In this document: piece by piece, positions 56,907 through 64,000 of the stretch
Position numbering within the stretch: position 1 is the stretch's first letter
Layout of the letters: every line of letters begins with the position of its first letter
Assembly: GCA_946480925.1 (NCBI GenBank)
Contig: CAMLLU010000005.1
Location: 86,495-150,494, forward strand
Length of the DNA stretch: 64,000 bases
Direction: 5' to 3'
DNA from: an uncultured Rivibacter sp.
GTDB taxonomy: Bacteria > Pseudomonadota > Gammaproteobacteria > Burkholderiales > Burkholderiaceae
Notes under the pieces: model-generated
The model's input: only the letters and a program-made list of their open reading frames with translations
Told to the model about the DNA's origin: nothing
Database searches by the model: none
Made by a program: the position numbers and the translations under genes

Positions 56907-57035
56907 CTACATGCGCGTGATGGTCTGCAGTTGCTGCAGGCGCTGCCAGGGCAGGCCGACCACGAGCGCGTCGAACTGCTCTCGCGTGAGCGCAGGCAGG
57001 GCCTGCGAGTTCGGCGCCGGCCACAGGAAGCGGCC
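56907..57035 (-). pseudogene. IS66 accessory protein TnpB, C-terminal fragment
   Basis: About 41 residues matching the end of IS66 TnpB: GRFLWPAPNSQALPALTREQ followed by FDALVVGLPWQRLQ. It lies 72 bp upstream of the tnpC fragment in the same direction, as in IS66 elements. The N-terminal part and tnpA are missing; the left over edge joins the integrase fragment directly. Confidence 0.75.
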
Positions 57036-57038
57036 CGA

Positions 57039-57803
57039 GAGGTGATCCCGATGAAAGCACCGCGCCCCCAGCGCGACAACTTTCGCGAGCTGGACAACCT
57101 CACGGCGGTTTTCGGGAAGGTGCTGGTCGACGCGATCAAGCCCTTCCACGTGCGCCAGTACCTCGACAAGCGCGGCCAGACTGCCAAGGCCCGCGCGAAC
57201 CGCGAGAAGGCCCTGCTCAGCCACCTGTTCAACAAGGCCAGGGAATGGGGCTACACCGACGCGCCGAACCCGTGCCAAGGGGTGAAGGGCTTCACCGAAG
57301 CCGGGCGTGACCGGTACGTGACGGATGCCGAATTCGAGGCCGTGCGGCGCGCCGCTCACCCGACCGTGCGCGATGCCATGGAACTGGCGCTACTGACCGG
57401 CCAGCGGCCGGCCGACGTGCTGAAGATCCAGCGCAGCGACATTCGCGACGGCGCGCTGCGGGTGGTGCAGAACAAGATCAAGGCGAAGCGCGCCATCGAG
57501 CTCACCGGTGAGCTGGCCGCGGTCATCGAGCGGATCAACGCCCGGCCGCGCGAGCGGTTGAGCGCGTACCTGATCCAAGACGACAACGGCCGGCCGCTGA
57601 GCCAGCTCGCGCTGCGCTCACGCTTCGACAAGGCCAGGAAGGCGGCCGGCGTGACGTTCCAGTTTCGAGACATTCGCGCCAAGGCGGCCACTGACACAGG
57701 CGACCTGGCGCACTCGCAGAAGCTGCTTGGCCATCGCAACCGAGAGATGACCGAACACTACGTCAAACAGCGGGTGGGGGAGCGGGTAAGGCCCCTGCGG
57801 TAG
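57039..57803 (+). pseudogene. tyrosine-recombinase integrase lacking its N-terminus
   Basis: About 255 residues of a phage-type integrase: core-binding part (RDNFRELDNLTAVFGKVLVDAIKPFHVRQYLDKRG, NREKALLSHLFNKAREWGYTDAPNPCQGVKGF) and catalytic domain with Arg in ELALLTGQRPADVLKIQ, FRDIRAKAATDTGD, and LLGHRNREMTEHYV giving the His/Arg and Tyr. The first hundred or so residues (arm-binding domain) are replaced by IS66 sequence, so the product is probably inactive. Its 3' end overlaps the convergent HNH gene by 41 bp. Marks a former mobile island near tRNA-Phe. Confidence 0.8.
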
Positions 57804-58575
57804 CCTGCGCCGCCCTACGTTGTTCGACCCGCTTGTGGTAGCTGGCTTCGTCGTCGGCGACCAAGATGCTCATCACCGTGCTCTCACCAAACTGCACGAG
57901 GAAGTACGCACCGCCCCCGTCATCGGGGACAGAGTAGCGATACGTGAACTGATCTTCTAGGGAGCGCCCGGCCCGCGTGACAACAGGCCGGCCCGCGACA
58001 ATCTTCAGCTTTTCCCATGGGAAGTCTGGCGAGAGGTACTCCGTGTTCGTAGCGGCCTTAACCTTGACCAACGCTCTTGCTGGTACGGCGCGACCGATGT
58101 GCAGGTAGTACAGCGCGCGCCCTAACTTTTGGGCGTAGCGAGCAACAGCATCGGTGAACTCCGGCGGCATTGTGACGATGTACACCTCGCCGCCTGGGAA
58201 GTCTTCTGGCGACAGCCGTCGTTGCCTAAGCTCACGCCGTGTCTCGATTCGACTCAGCTCGCGCATCTGCCGTACCCATTCCGGCCGCCGCCTGTTGAGT
58301 TTGGCCAGCGCCTCTTCCATTTCCGCTTCGTCGGCTGCGCTGCAGTCTGTGACCCGAATGCGCATCAGCCAACCAAGCACGAGCTCGTCCATCGTCGAGG
58401 CATCGTTGCATTGGGCGCAGGCCGGGAACACGTATCCCTGCGGCCACTGCCGGCCACGGAAAAGGTGTCTCGCAGGAATGTGGTCCTCTTCAGTGGCTGG
58501 CATTGAGCCACCACAGAAGCAGCACAAAGGGTGCACTTTGAAGAAAGCCGCTCGTCGCGCCCGGCTGCTTCCCAT
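57763..58575 (-). CDS. HNH endonuclease-like protein
   Basis: 270 residues. The N-terminal zinc/HNH region has HPLCCFCGG, EEDHIPARHLF and PACAQCND, i.e. two CxxC pairs around an Asp-His and an Asn. The rest is unrecognised, with charged helices (AEMEEALAKLNRRRPEWVRQM) and beta strands. Carried on the island between the integrase remnant and tRNA-Phe; could be a defence or homing nuclease, or a simple cargo gene. GC content and codon use are less extreme than the core genes. Confidence 0.75.
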   Translation of the reverse strand: MGSSRARRAAFFKVHPLCCFCGGSMPATEEDHIPARHLFRGRQWPQGYVFPACAQCNDASTMDELVLGWLMRIRVTDCSAADEAEMEEALAKLNRRRPEWVRQMRELSRIETRRELRQRRLSPEDFPGGEVYIVTMPPEFTDAVARYAQKLGRALYYLHIGRAVPARALVKVKAATNTEYLSPDFPWEKLKIVAGRPVVTRAGRSLEDQFTYRYSVPDDGGGAYFLVQFGESTVMSILVADDEASYHKRVEQRRAAQATAGALPAPPPAV

Positions 58576-58606
58576 GGTCTCTTTGTAGAAGATGCACCGT
58601 GTTTGT

Positions 58607-58640
58607 AGAAAAGCCCCGAAAGGTCGAAACCTCGCGGGGC
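58607..58640 (-). terminator. rho-independent terminator after tRNA-Phe
   Basis: Minus strand: GCCCCG / CGGGGC outer stem with inner AGGT-TTCG-ACCT pairing, followed by TTTTCT, 12 bp after the tRNA 3' end. Confidence 0.8.
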
Positions 58641-58651
58641 CTTGCTGTTCT

Positions 58652-58727
58652 TGGTGGCTCGGGGCGGAATCGAACCACCGACACGCGGATTTTCAATCCG
58701 CTGCTCTACCAACTGAGCTACCGAGCC
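58652..58727 (-). tRNA. tRNA-Phe (GAA)
   Basis: Minus strand 76 nt, from GGCTCGGTAGCTCAG to GCCCCGAGCCACCA with encoded CCA. Acceptor GGCTCGG pairs with CCGAGCC. The anticodon stem-loop GCGGA-TTGAAAA-TCCGC gives anticodon GAA. The T arm GGTGG-TTCGATT-CCGCC is normal. A common integration target, consistent with the integrase remnant beside it. Confidence 0.97.
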
Positions 58728-58744
58728 AAGAGCCCGAGAGTATA

Positions 58745-59437
58745 TCAGTTTCCGCCGGACCTCTTGCCGCGGGTAAGGTCCACGCCCAATTGCTTGAGCT
58801 TGCGGTACAGGTGGGTGCGTTCGAGGCCGGTCTTCTCGGCCACGCGCGTCATGCTGCCGTTCTCGCGTGCGAGGTGGAATTCGAAGTAGGCCTTCTCGAA
58901 GGCATCTCGCGCTTCGCGCAGCGGGCGGTCGAGCTCGAAGCTTTGCTCGGCCTGCGGGCCGAGCGCCATCGGCACCATCACGGCGGAGTGGCTGCTGCCG
59001 GTCATGACGGCTTCGACGGTGAGTTCGCGTTCGCTGGCGCTGCGCAGCGTGGGCGCAGCCACCGGGCGCGCGGTGGGCTTGGCCAAGCCTTGCTCGACGG
59101 CGCGCAACAGCTTCTGCAGCGTGATGGGCTTTTCGAGAAAGGCCATCGCCCCGTACTTGGTGGCCTCGACGGCGGTATCGATGGTGCCGTGGCCGGACAT
59201 CATGATGACCGGCATGGTGAGCTGCGCGGCGGCGCCCCATTCCTTGAGCAGCGTGATGCCATCGACATCTGGCATCCAGATGTCGAGCAGCACGAGGTCG
59301 GGGCGCTCGCGTTCGCGGAAGGCGCGGGCCTGGGCCGCGTTTTCGGCCAGTTCGACGGTGTGCCCCTCGTCGCTCAGGATTTCGGACAGCAGGGCGCGGA
59401 TGCCCAGTTCGTCGTCGACTACAAGGATGTTGGCCAT
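58745..59437 (-). CDS. response regulator, receiver plus Fis-type HTH (NtrX-like, no AAA+ domain)
   Basis: 230 residues: receiver domain MANILVVDDELGIRALLSEIL with phosphoacceptor in VLLDIWMPDVDG and FLEKPITLQKLL; linker about 125-180; C-terminal Fis-like HTH (SMTRVAEKTGLERTHLYRKLKQLGV). True NtrX has a sigma-54 AAA+ domain between these parts; here it is absent, so direct activation of sigma-54 promoters is unlikely. Starts 5 bp after the NtrY-like kinase stop. Confidence 0.92.
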   Translation of the reverse strand: MANILVVDDELGIRALLSEILSDEGHTVELAENAAQARAFRERERPDLVLLDIWMPDVDGITLLKEWGAAAQLTMPVIMMSGHGTIDTAVEATKYGAMAFLEKPITLQKLLRAVEQGLAKPTARPVAAPTLRSASERELTVEAVMTGSSHSAVMVPMALGPQAEQSFELDRPLREARDAFEKAYFEFHLARENGSMTRVAEKTGLERTHLYRKLKQLGVDLTRGKRSGGN

Positions 59438-59442
59438 GGATC

Positions 59443-61758
59443 TCAGTGAGCGCCGATGTCGGCGGCGGCATTGCCGGCGTCCATCCGTTCTGCGGGCGCG
59501 AGCTTCGAAAATGATATCGAAACTTGTGCCCCTGCGACCGCCCCCTCCGGACGGTCGACAGCGGGCAGGTTGGAGAGGCGCACGCGCGCCGCGTGTTCGT
59601 CAGCGATCTTCTTCACCACTGCGAGACCAAGGCCGGTGCCTTTGCTCTTGGTGGTGACGTAAGGCTCGAAGGCGCGCTTGAGCACCTTTTCCGAGAAGCC
59701 GGGGCCGTTGTCCACCACCTTGAGCCGCACGGTGCGCAGCGCGCCATGGTCGTTGCGAACCGACTCGGTGACGACGCGCACACGCCCTTCGGCACGCTCG
59801 GCGATGGCGTCGAGCGCGTTCTGCACCAGGTTGTGGATCACCTGCCGCAGCTGCGTCGCATCGCCCATGATGGACGGCAGCGCGCCTTCGCATTCGGCCA
59901 CGAGGTGGCCGCTTTCGATGGCTACTCCATACAGCGCCAGCACTTCGTGCACCACCGCATTGAGGTCAATCGGCTTGAGTTCGGCGGCCGGCAGGCGCGC
60001 GTAATCGCGGAACTCGTTGACCAGTTGCTTCATCGCCTGCACCTGGGTCACGATGGTGCCCACGGATCTGACCAGCACCTGCTGATCAGTGGGTTCGAGC
60101 TTGGCTTCGAGCTTGTGCTGCAGCCGCTCGGCCGACAGCTGGATCGGCGTGAGCGGGTTCTTGATTTCATGCGCAAGCCGGCGCGCCACCTCGCCCCAGG
60201 CTTCAGAACGTTGGGCCGATACGAGCTCGGTGATGTCGTCGAACACCAGCAGGCGTTCACCATGCGGCAGCACCGCGCCGCGCGCCAGCAGCGTGATGGT
60301 GTCTTCGTGGCCCGGCAGCGACTTGAGATCGAAGGACTCCTGCCAGTGGTCACGCTCGCCAGCCTCGGGCCCGCTGGCATGCAGCTCGAAGCGCTGCTCC
60401 ACTGCGGTAGCAAACTCCTGCAGCCCCGGCACCGAGACCAGGGTCTGCCCGCGGTAAGCAGAGAGAGGCAGCTTGAGGATGCGTGTGGCGCCCGGGTTCA
60501 CGGTGTCGATGTGCCGCTCTGGGTGGAACACGATCACGCCGGCGGTCAGGTTGTCGAGGATGGTCTGCAGGTTGGTGCGCGCCGCCTCGAGATCAATCAC
60601 GCTGCGGTCCACCTGCGCGCGCGCTTCGGCCAGCTGCTGCGTCATGTCGGCAAAGCTGCGCGTGAGACCGCCGAGCTCGTCGCGCGAGCTGAACACCTGC
60701 GTGGGCCGCAGGTCACCGCGCGCCACCTGGCGCACGCCTTCGGCGAGCAGCAGCAACGGCCGCGCGAGCTGGTGGCCCAGCGTGGCGGCCAGCAGCACGG
60801 CGCCGAACACCGCGAGGATCAGCGTGAGCGTGAGCGTGCCGATGTACATCTTGCGCAGGCCCTCGCGAGCCAGCGCGCGCTGCTGGTACTCGCGGTAGGC
60901 GGCCTGCACGGCCAGCGCGTTGGCGGCCAGCTGCGACGGCAGCAGCTGCGTCACGAGCAGGTAGCGGTCCTGGTTGCTGCTGAGGCTGAGGCTGGAAGTG
61001 GGCACCCAGGCCAACGCGCGGATGCGTGGCGGGCTGCGCATGGCCGAGGTCACGACACCGGCACTCACGTCGTCGTCCAGGCCTTCGAGCGCAGCCACCA
61101 CGCGACCGGTGCGCGCCTGGCGCAGCTGTGCCGTGGTCGGCCGGTCGGTGGCCAGCGCGCCCACCAGCGCCGGGCCACGCACGGTTTCGCCGGCCATCGC
61201 CAACACTTGGCCGTTGTGGCCGAGCAGCGCCACGTCCTGGGCCGACAGCTGTTCGCGCAAGCGCTCCAGACCCAGGGGCTGAGCCCGCTCGGGTGCGTCG
61301 GCCACGCGCTCGGCTGCCACGCGGGTCTTGGTGGCGAGGTCGTTGACCAGCGTGTCGAGCGTGCCGCGGCCGAGGTTGAGGCCGGCATCGAGTGCGCCTT
61401 CGACCTTCACGTCGAACCAGCTCTCGATGCTGCGCGAGACGAACTGGTAGCTCACGGTGTAGATCAGCAGCCCCGGAACCACGCCTACGAAGGCAAAGAT
61501 GCCCGCCAGCTTCATGAGCAGGCGGCTGCCGAACTTGCCGCGCAGCACGCGCATGAGCAGTCGCAGCGCGGCCAGCGCGATCACCAGGGCCAGCAACGAG
61601 GCGATGACGACGTTGACCCAGAACAGCCACGTGTAGTGCTGCTCGTAGATCTGGCGGTTGTTGGTGGCCACCGACAGCAGGAAGGTCAGCACCAGGCCCG
61701 CGCCGGTGGTGGCCACCAGCGCGACGATCCAGGCCCAGCGTCTTGCTCTACTGCTCAT
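59443..61758 (-). CDS. NtrY-like sensor histidine kinase
   Basis: 771 residues. Two to three N-terminal spans (WIVALVATTGAGLVLTFLLSVA, WLFWVNVVIASLLALVIALAALRLL, LLMKLAGIFAFVGVVPGLLIYTV), a periplasmic sensor part, another span at LTLTLILAVFGAVLLAATLG, HAMP, PAS (LEAARTNLQTILDNLTAGVIVF), dimerisation with RRLAHEIKNPLTPIQLSAERL and the ATPase (NLVQNALDAI, DNGPGF, KGTGLGLAVVKKI). Pair of the response regulator downstream, in the usual rsmB-DUF4390-ntrY-ntrX order. Confidence 0.94.
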   Translation of the reverse strand: MSSRARRWAWIVALVATTGAGLVLTFLLSVATNNRQIYEQHYTWLFWVNVVIASLLALVIALAALRLLMRVLRGKFGSRLLMKLAGIFAFVGVVPGLLIYTVSYQFVSRSIESWFDVKVEGALDAGLNLGRGTLDTLVNDLATKTRVAAERVADAPERAQPLGLERLREQLSAQDVALLGHNGQVLAMAGETVRGPALVGALATDRPTTAQLRQARTGRVVAALEGLDDDVSAGVVTSAMRSPPRIRALAWVPTSSLSLSSNQDRYLLVTQLLPSQLAANALAVQAAYREYQQRALAREGLRKMYIGTLTLTLILAVFGAVLLAATLGHQLARPLLLLAEGVRQVARGDLRPTQVFSSRDELGGLTRSFADMTQQLAEARAQVDRSVIDLEAARTNLQTILDNLTAGVIVFHPERHIDTVNPGATRILKLPLSAYRGQTLVSVPGLQEFATAVEQRFELHASGPEAGERDHWQESFDLKSLPGHEDTITLLARGAVLPHGERLLVFDDITELVSAQRSEAWGEVARRLAHEIKNPLTPIQLSAERLQHKLEAKLEPTDQQVLVRSVGTIVTQVQAMKQLVNEFRDYARLPAAELKPIDLNAVVHEVLALYGVAIESGHLVAECEGALPSIMGDATQLRQVIHNLVQNALDAIAERAEGRVRVVTESVRNDHGALRTVRLKVVDNGPGFSEKVLKRAFEPYVTTKSKGTGLGLAVVKKIADEHAARVRLSNLPAVDRPEGAVAGAQVSISFSKLAPAERMDAGNAAADIGAH

Positions 61759-61850
61759 CGAGAAGTCGGAGGAAATTGGAGAAAACGGGCGTCGCCGCGT
61801 TGCGATTCGAAACGACGGAAGGCGATCGACCCGCGTCGGGGAACAAGTCG

Positions 61851-62399
61851 TCAGCGTACCGCGACTTCAGGCACCACCAGCTTGCGCTCGACCGACAGGT
61901 CCCAGTCGGCCTGTCCACCCACGCCGATCTGCAGCGGGCGGGGCAGCTGGGTGGTGTCGAGGCGGTAGTTGAACTCGAGGTAGTAGTTGTCGTCCCCCAC
62001 CGGCAACGGGTCGGCCAGGCGCCAGTGCGCCACGCGCTGCACGGCAGTCAGCGCTTCACCCAGGCTTTCGTAGTTTTGACTGAGGCTGCCGAAACTGACC
62101 TTGTAGCGCCGCGTGAGCGGCTGGTAGGCCAGGCGCCAGTTGCGGCTGACGCTGGCCACGCGCTTGTCACGCCAGTACCAGCGGTAGCGGTACAGCTCGG
62201 CTTCGGCCACGAAGTGCAGCGGCACACCCTTTTGCAGCGCTTCCTCGACGGCCTTGGGCAGCTCGAAGCGCACGGTGAAGCTGAGCTGCACGCCTTCTTC
62301 GGTGCGCGAGGTTTCAATGAGCGGCAGGTCGACGTTGCCGGCTCGCGCCGACGAGGCCCAGCTGCACAGCATGACCGCCACGAGGCACCAGCCGGCCAT
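61851..62399 (-). CDS. DUF4390 secreted protein
   Basis: Exported protein of unknown function found between rsmB and ntrY in Burkholderiales, 182 residues from the ATG at 62399 (AAGG six bases upstream), which gives the signal peptide MAGWCLVAVMLCSWASSARA. A GTG at 62456 is an alternative giving 201 residues. The mature domain has RFELPKAVEEALQKGVPLHFVAEAELYRYRWYW, SRNWRLAYQPLTRRYKVSFGS and YLEFNYRLDTTQLPRPLQIG. Constant linkage with NtrY suggests a shared envelope task, not proven. Confidence 0.87.
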   Translation of the reverse strand: MAGWCLVAVMLCSWASSARAGNVDLPLIETSRTEEGVQLSFTVRFELPKAVEEALQKGVPLHFVAEAELYRYRWYWRDKRVASVSRNWRLAYQPLTRRYKVSFGSLSQNYESLGEALTAVQRVAHWRLADPLPVGDDNYYLEFNYRLDTTQLPRPLQIGVGGQADWDLSVERKLVVPEVAVR

Positions 62400-62476
62400 C
62401 ACCAGCCTTGCCGCTGGGGGCCAGAAACTGTGCAGAACCTCGGGGCGGCTAATCACTGTTGTTTTCGTGAGCTCGG

Positions 62477-63796
62477 CTAGGGGCTGCGTCGTTCGTGGCT
62501 TTTTTCAAGGAGCGCGTAATAGAACCCGTCGAGCGGCGCAGGCGGGGCGGATGCCTGCGGACCATTGTCAGGCACGGGCAGCAGATGACCGGGCGAAGGC
62601 CGGGTGCTGGCATCGGGTGCACGTTGCAAAAAAGCGTCGATCTGGTGCTTGCCCTCGACAGGAAACACCGAACAGGTGCAATAAAGTAGCCGCCCACCGG
62701 GCGCCAGCAGCGGCCACAGCGCATCGAGCAGTTGCGCCTGGGTCTGGGCCAGCGCAGCCAGGTCGGCTTCGCGACGCAGCCAGCGAACGTCGGGGTGACG
62801 GCGCACGATGCCCGAGGCACTGCAGGGCGCGTCGAGCAGGATCGCGTCGAACGGCCGGCCGTCCCACCAGGCGGCCGTGTCGCGCGCGTCGGCCGCCTTC
62901 AGCTCGGTCTGCAGGTGCAAGCGGTCCAGCGTTTCGCGCACTCGTTCGAGCCGCCTGGCGTCGGCATCGAGCGCCAGCACGTCGAGCTCGGCCAGCTCCA
63001 GCAGGTGCGCGGTCTTGCCACCGGGGGCGGCGCAGGCATCGAGCACTCTCGCGCCCGGCTTGAGCGCGCTGTCGCCCAGCAGCAGCGGTGCGGCGAGCTG
63101 CGCAGCGCTGTCCTGCACCGACACGGCCCCATCGGCAAAGCCCGGCAGGGCCTGCACCGGCGCGGGCTTGGCCAACACCACGGTGTGCGAGCCGGGTGCA
63201 GCGGCGGCGATACCTGCATCGGCAAGTCTCTGCAGGTACCACGTGGCATCGCCCTGGCGCGCATTGACGCGCAACGTCATCGGCGGGTGCTGGTTGTCGG
63301 CCGCCAGCAGTGCATCGGCCTGGACGGGCCAATCCTTGCGCAAGCGGTCGATCCACCAGCGTGGGTGGTTCCAGCGTGCCACAGCGTCCTTCTCAGTGGC
63401 GGCAACCAGCGACTCGCGCTCACGCAAAAAGCGGCGCAACACCGCATTGACGAAACCGGACTGCGCACGCGCATGTCGCTTGGCGGCGTCGACGGCCTGG
63501 TCCACCAGCGTGTGCGGGGCATAGGGCGCTTGTGCTTCGTCCCAGATCAACGCCAACGCGGTGAGCAGCAGCGCATCGAGCCAAGGGGCCGGCGGCTTTT
63601 TCGCCAGCTGCTGACGCAGCGCCATGGCACGGCCGAGCTGGCGCAGCGTCTGGAAGGCCAGGGCTTGCGTGCCAGGGCGTGCAGGTGCAGGGCATGCGGC
63701 CAGCGCGTCGTTGAGCGAGCGGCCAGCGCGCACGGCCGCCACCGCATCGGCGGTATGCGACAGCAACTGGGCAAGAGGTAGGGTAGGTGTATTCAC
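62477..63796 (-). CDS. rsmB: 16S rRNA (cytosine967-C5)-methyltransferase RsmB
   Basis: 439 residues, starting at a GTG (NTPTLPLAQLLSHTADAV). N-terminal NusB-like domain, then a SAM-dependent methyltransferase: LDACAAPGGKTAHLLEL, ALDADARRLERVRETLDRL, DAILLDAPCSASGIVRRHPDVRW with the first catalytic Cys region, and LLYCTCSVFPVEG with the second. Uses SAM to methylate C967 of 16S rRNA. Head of the rsmB-DUF4390-ntrYX unit. Confidence 0.95.
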   Translation of the reverse strand: MNTPTLPLAQLLSHTADAVAAVRAGRSLNDALAACPAPARPGTQALAFQTLRQLGRAMALRQQLAKKPPAPWLDALLLTALALIWDEAQAPYAPHTLVDQAVDAAKRHARAQSGFVNAVLRRFLRERESLVAATEKDAVARWNHPRWWIDRLRKDWPVQADALLAADNQHPPMTLRVNARQGDATWYLQRLADAGIAAAAPGSHTVVLAKPAPVQALPGFADGAVSVQDSAAQLAAPLLLGDSALKPGARVLDACAAPGGKTAHLLELAELDVLALDADARRLERVRETLDRLHLQTELKAADARDTAAWWDGRPFDAILLDAPCSASGIVRRHPDVRWLRREADLAALAQTQAQLLDALWPLLAPGGRLLYCTCSVFPVEGKHQIDAFLQRAPDASTRPSPGHLLPVPDNGPQASAPPAPLDGFYYALLEKSHERRSP

Positions 63797-63868
63797 AGAG
63801 GCGCAAAGTCTATGCGCTAGCGTTGCGGGCCATTGCCCACCCGGCGAGGCCGCAAGCCGCTCACGCGT

Positions 63869-64000
63869 TCACGCACTGTGACTTTGGTTGCGCGTTTGAA
63901 GGCGGTTTCCCTCGAACAGGTGGATTCCTTTTGAGCACAAGCGCTCTAGCAGGCTGCTGAAATACCGCGCGTTGAGCTGGGCTTCCTGTGACGCATGAGG
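63869..64000 (-). CDS. possible C-terminal end of a gene continuing beyond the window
   Basis: Minus strand is open from the window edge to a TGA at 63869 and reads QEAQLNARYFSSLLERLCSK, then GIHLFEGNRLQTRNQSHSA. Protein-like composition, but only 43 codons are visible, so it cannot be assigned. The 72 bp between it and the rsmB GTG hold no clear feature. Confidence 0.35.
   Translation of the reverse strand, partial: PHASQEAQLNARYFSSLLERLCSKGIHLFEGNRLQTRNQSHSA

Noticed and set aside
55300..58651. Second copy of the tRNA-Phe 3' end as an attachment site
   Set aside because: I looked for a repeat of the terminal tRNA sequence on the far side of the island remnants and saw none inside the window.

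Overview
This is a high-GC chromosomal window from a betaproteobacterium. The gene content and order fit Burkholderiales, most likely the Leptothrix/Rubrivivax/Rhizobacter-type lineages. Indicators are the purE-purK-tsaC group, CBB-type class II aldolase, pgk-pyk, def-fmt-htpX next to LysM-dprA-smg, yajC-secD-secF, rsmB-DUF4390-ntrY-ntrX and a gcdR/gcdH/gcdG glutarate locus. The genus is inferred from context, not from a marker gene.

Layout. 0-2 kb: two lipoprotein hydrolases, the first cut by the window edge. 2-13 kb: housekeeping purine and glycolytic genes (tsaC, purK, purE, cnoX-like thioredoxin, purC, fba, pyk, pgk), interrupted by an unusual HTH-ATPase-STAS-like regulator and a DUF481 outer-membrane protein. 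13-25.8 kb: azlCD, htpX, fmt, def, a LysM protein, dprA, smg, a DUF1631 protein and secF-secD-yajC. 26-33 kb: a secreted prolyl oligopeptidase, then an apparent operon with a two-subunit molybdenum hydroxylase (IorA/IorB type) followed by soxX, a soxY paralogue with an AACIE arm instead of GGCGG, soxZ and soxA. It has no soxB and no soxCD. 33-41 kb: a tightly overlapped catabolic-looking operon (DUF2147 protein, TorF-type porin, FGGY kinase, class II aldolase, class III aminotransferase, degenerate class II aldolase, MFS carrier), divergent from a TetR regulator with a long imperfect palindrome between them. 41-44 kb: a 7TM hybrid sensor kinase divergent from a single-domain response regulator. 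44-48 kb: glutaryl-CoA degradation genes with their LysR regulator. 48-55 kb: a heme peroxidase, a GH26-like secreted protein with a C-terminal carbohydrate-binding-like domain, a LytS/LytTR two-component pair and an orphan FtsX-type permease.

55.3-58.6 kb is a decayed accessory patch beside tRNA-Phe. It holds a frameshifted possible toxin gene, a small membrane protein that could be its immunity partner, remnants of an IS66 element, an integrase missing its N-terminus and an HNH endonuclease gene. 58.7-63.8 kb returns to core genes (ntrX-like, ntrY, DUF4390, rsmB).

The strongest candidate for an undescribed system is the Mo-hydroxylase/SoxXYZA cluster at 28.4-33.1 kb. Its parts suggest a periplasmic pathway in which a substrate is carried on a SoxYZ-like cysteine arm, oxidised by a Tat-exported molybdoenzyme and coupled to SoxAX-like cytochromes. 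The TetR-controlled kinase/aldolase/aminomutase operon is the second candidate. Several palindromic repeats sit inside operons, including two related copies that each begin at the stop codon of the upstream gene.
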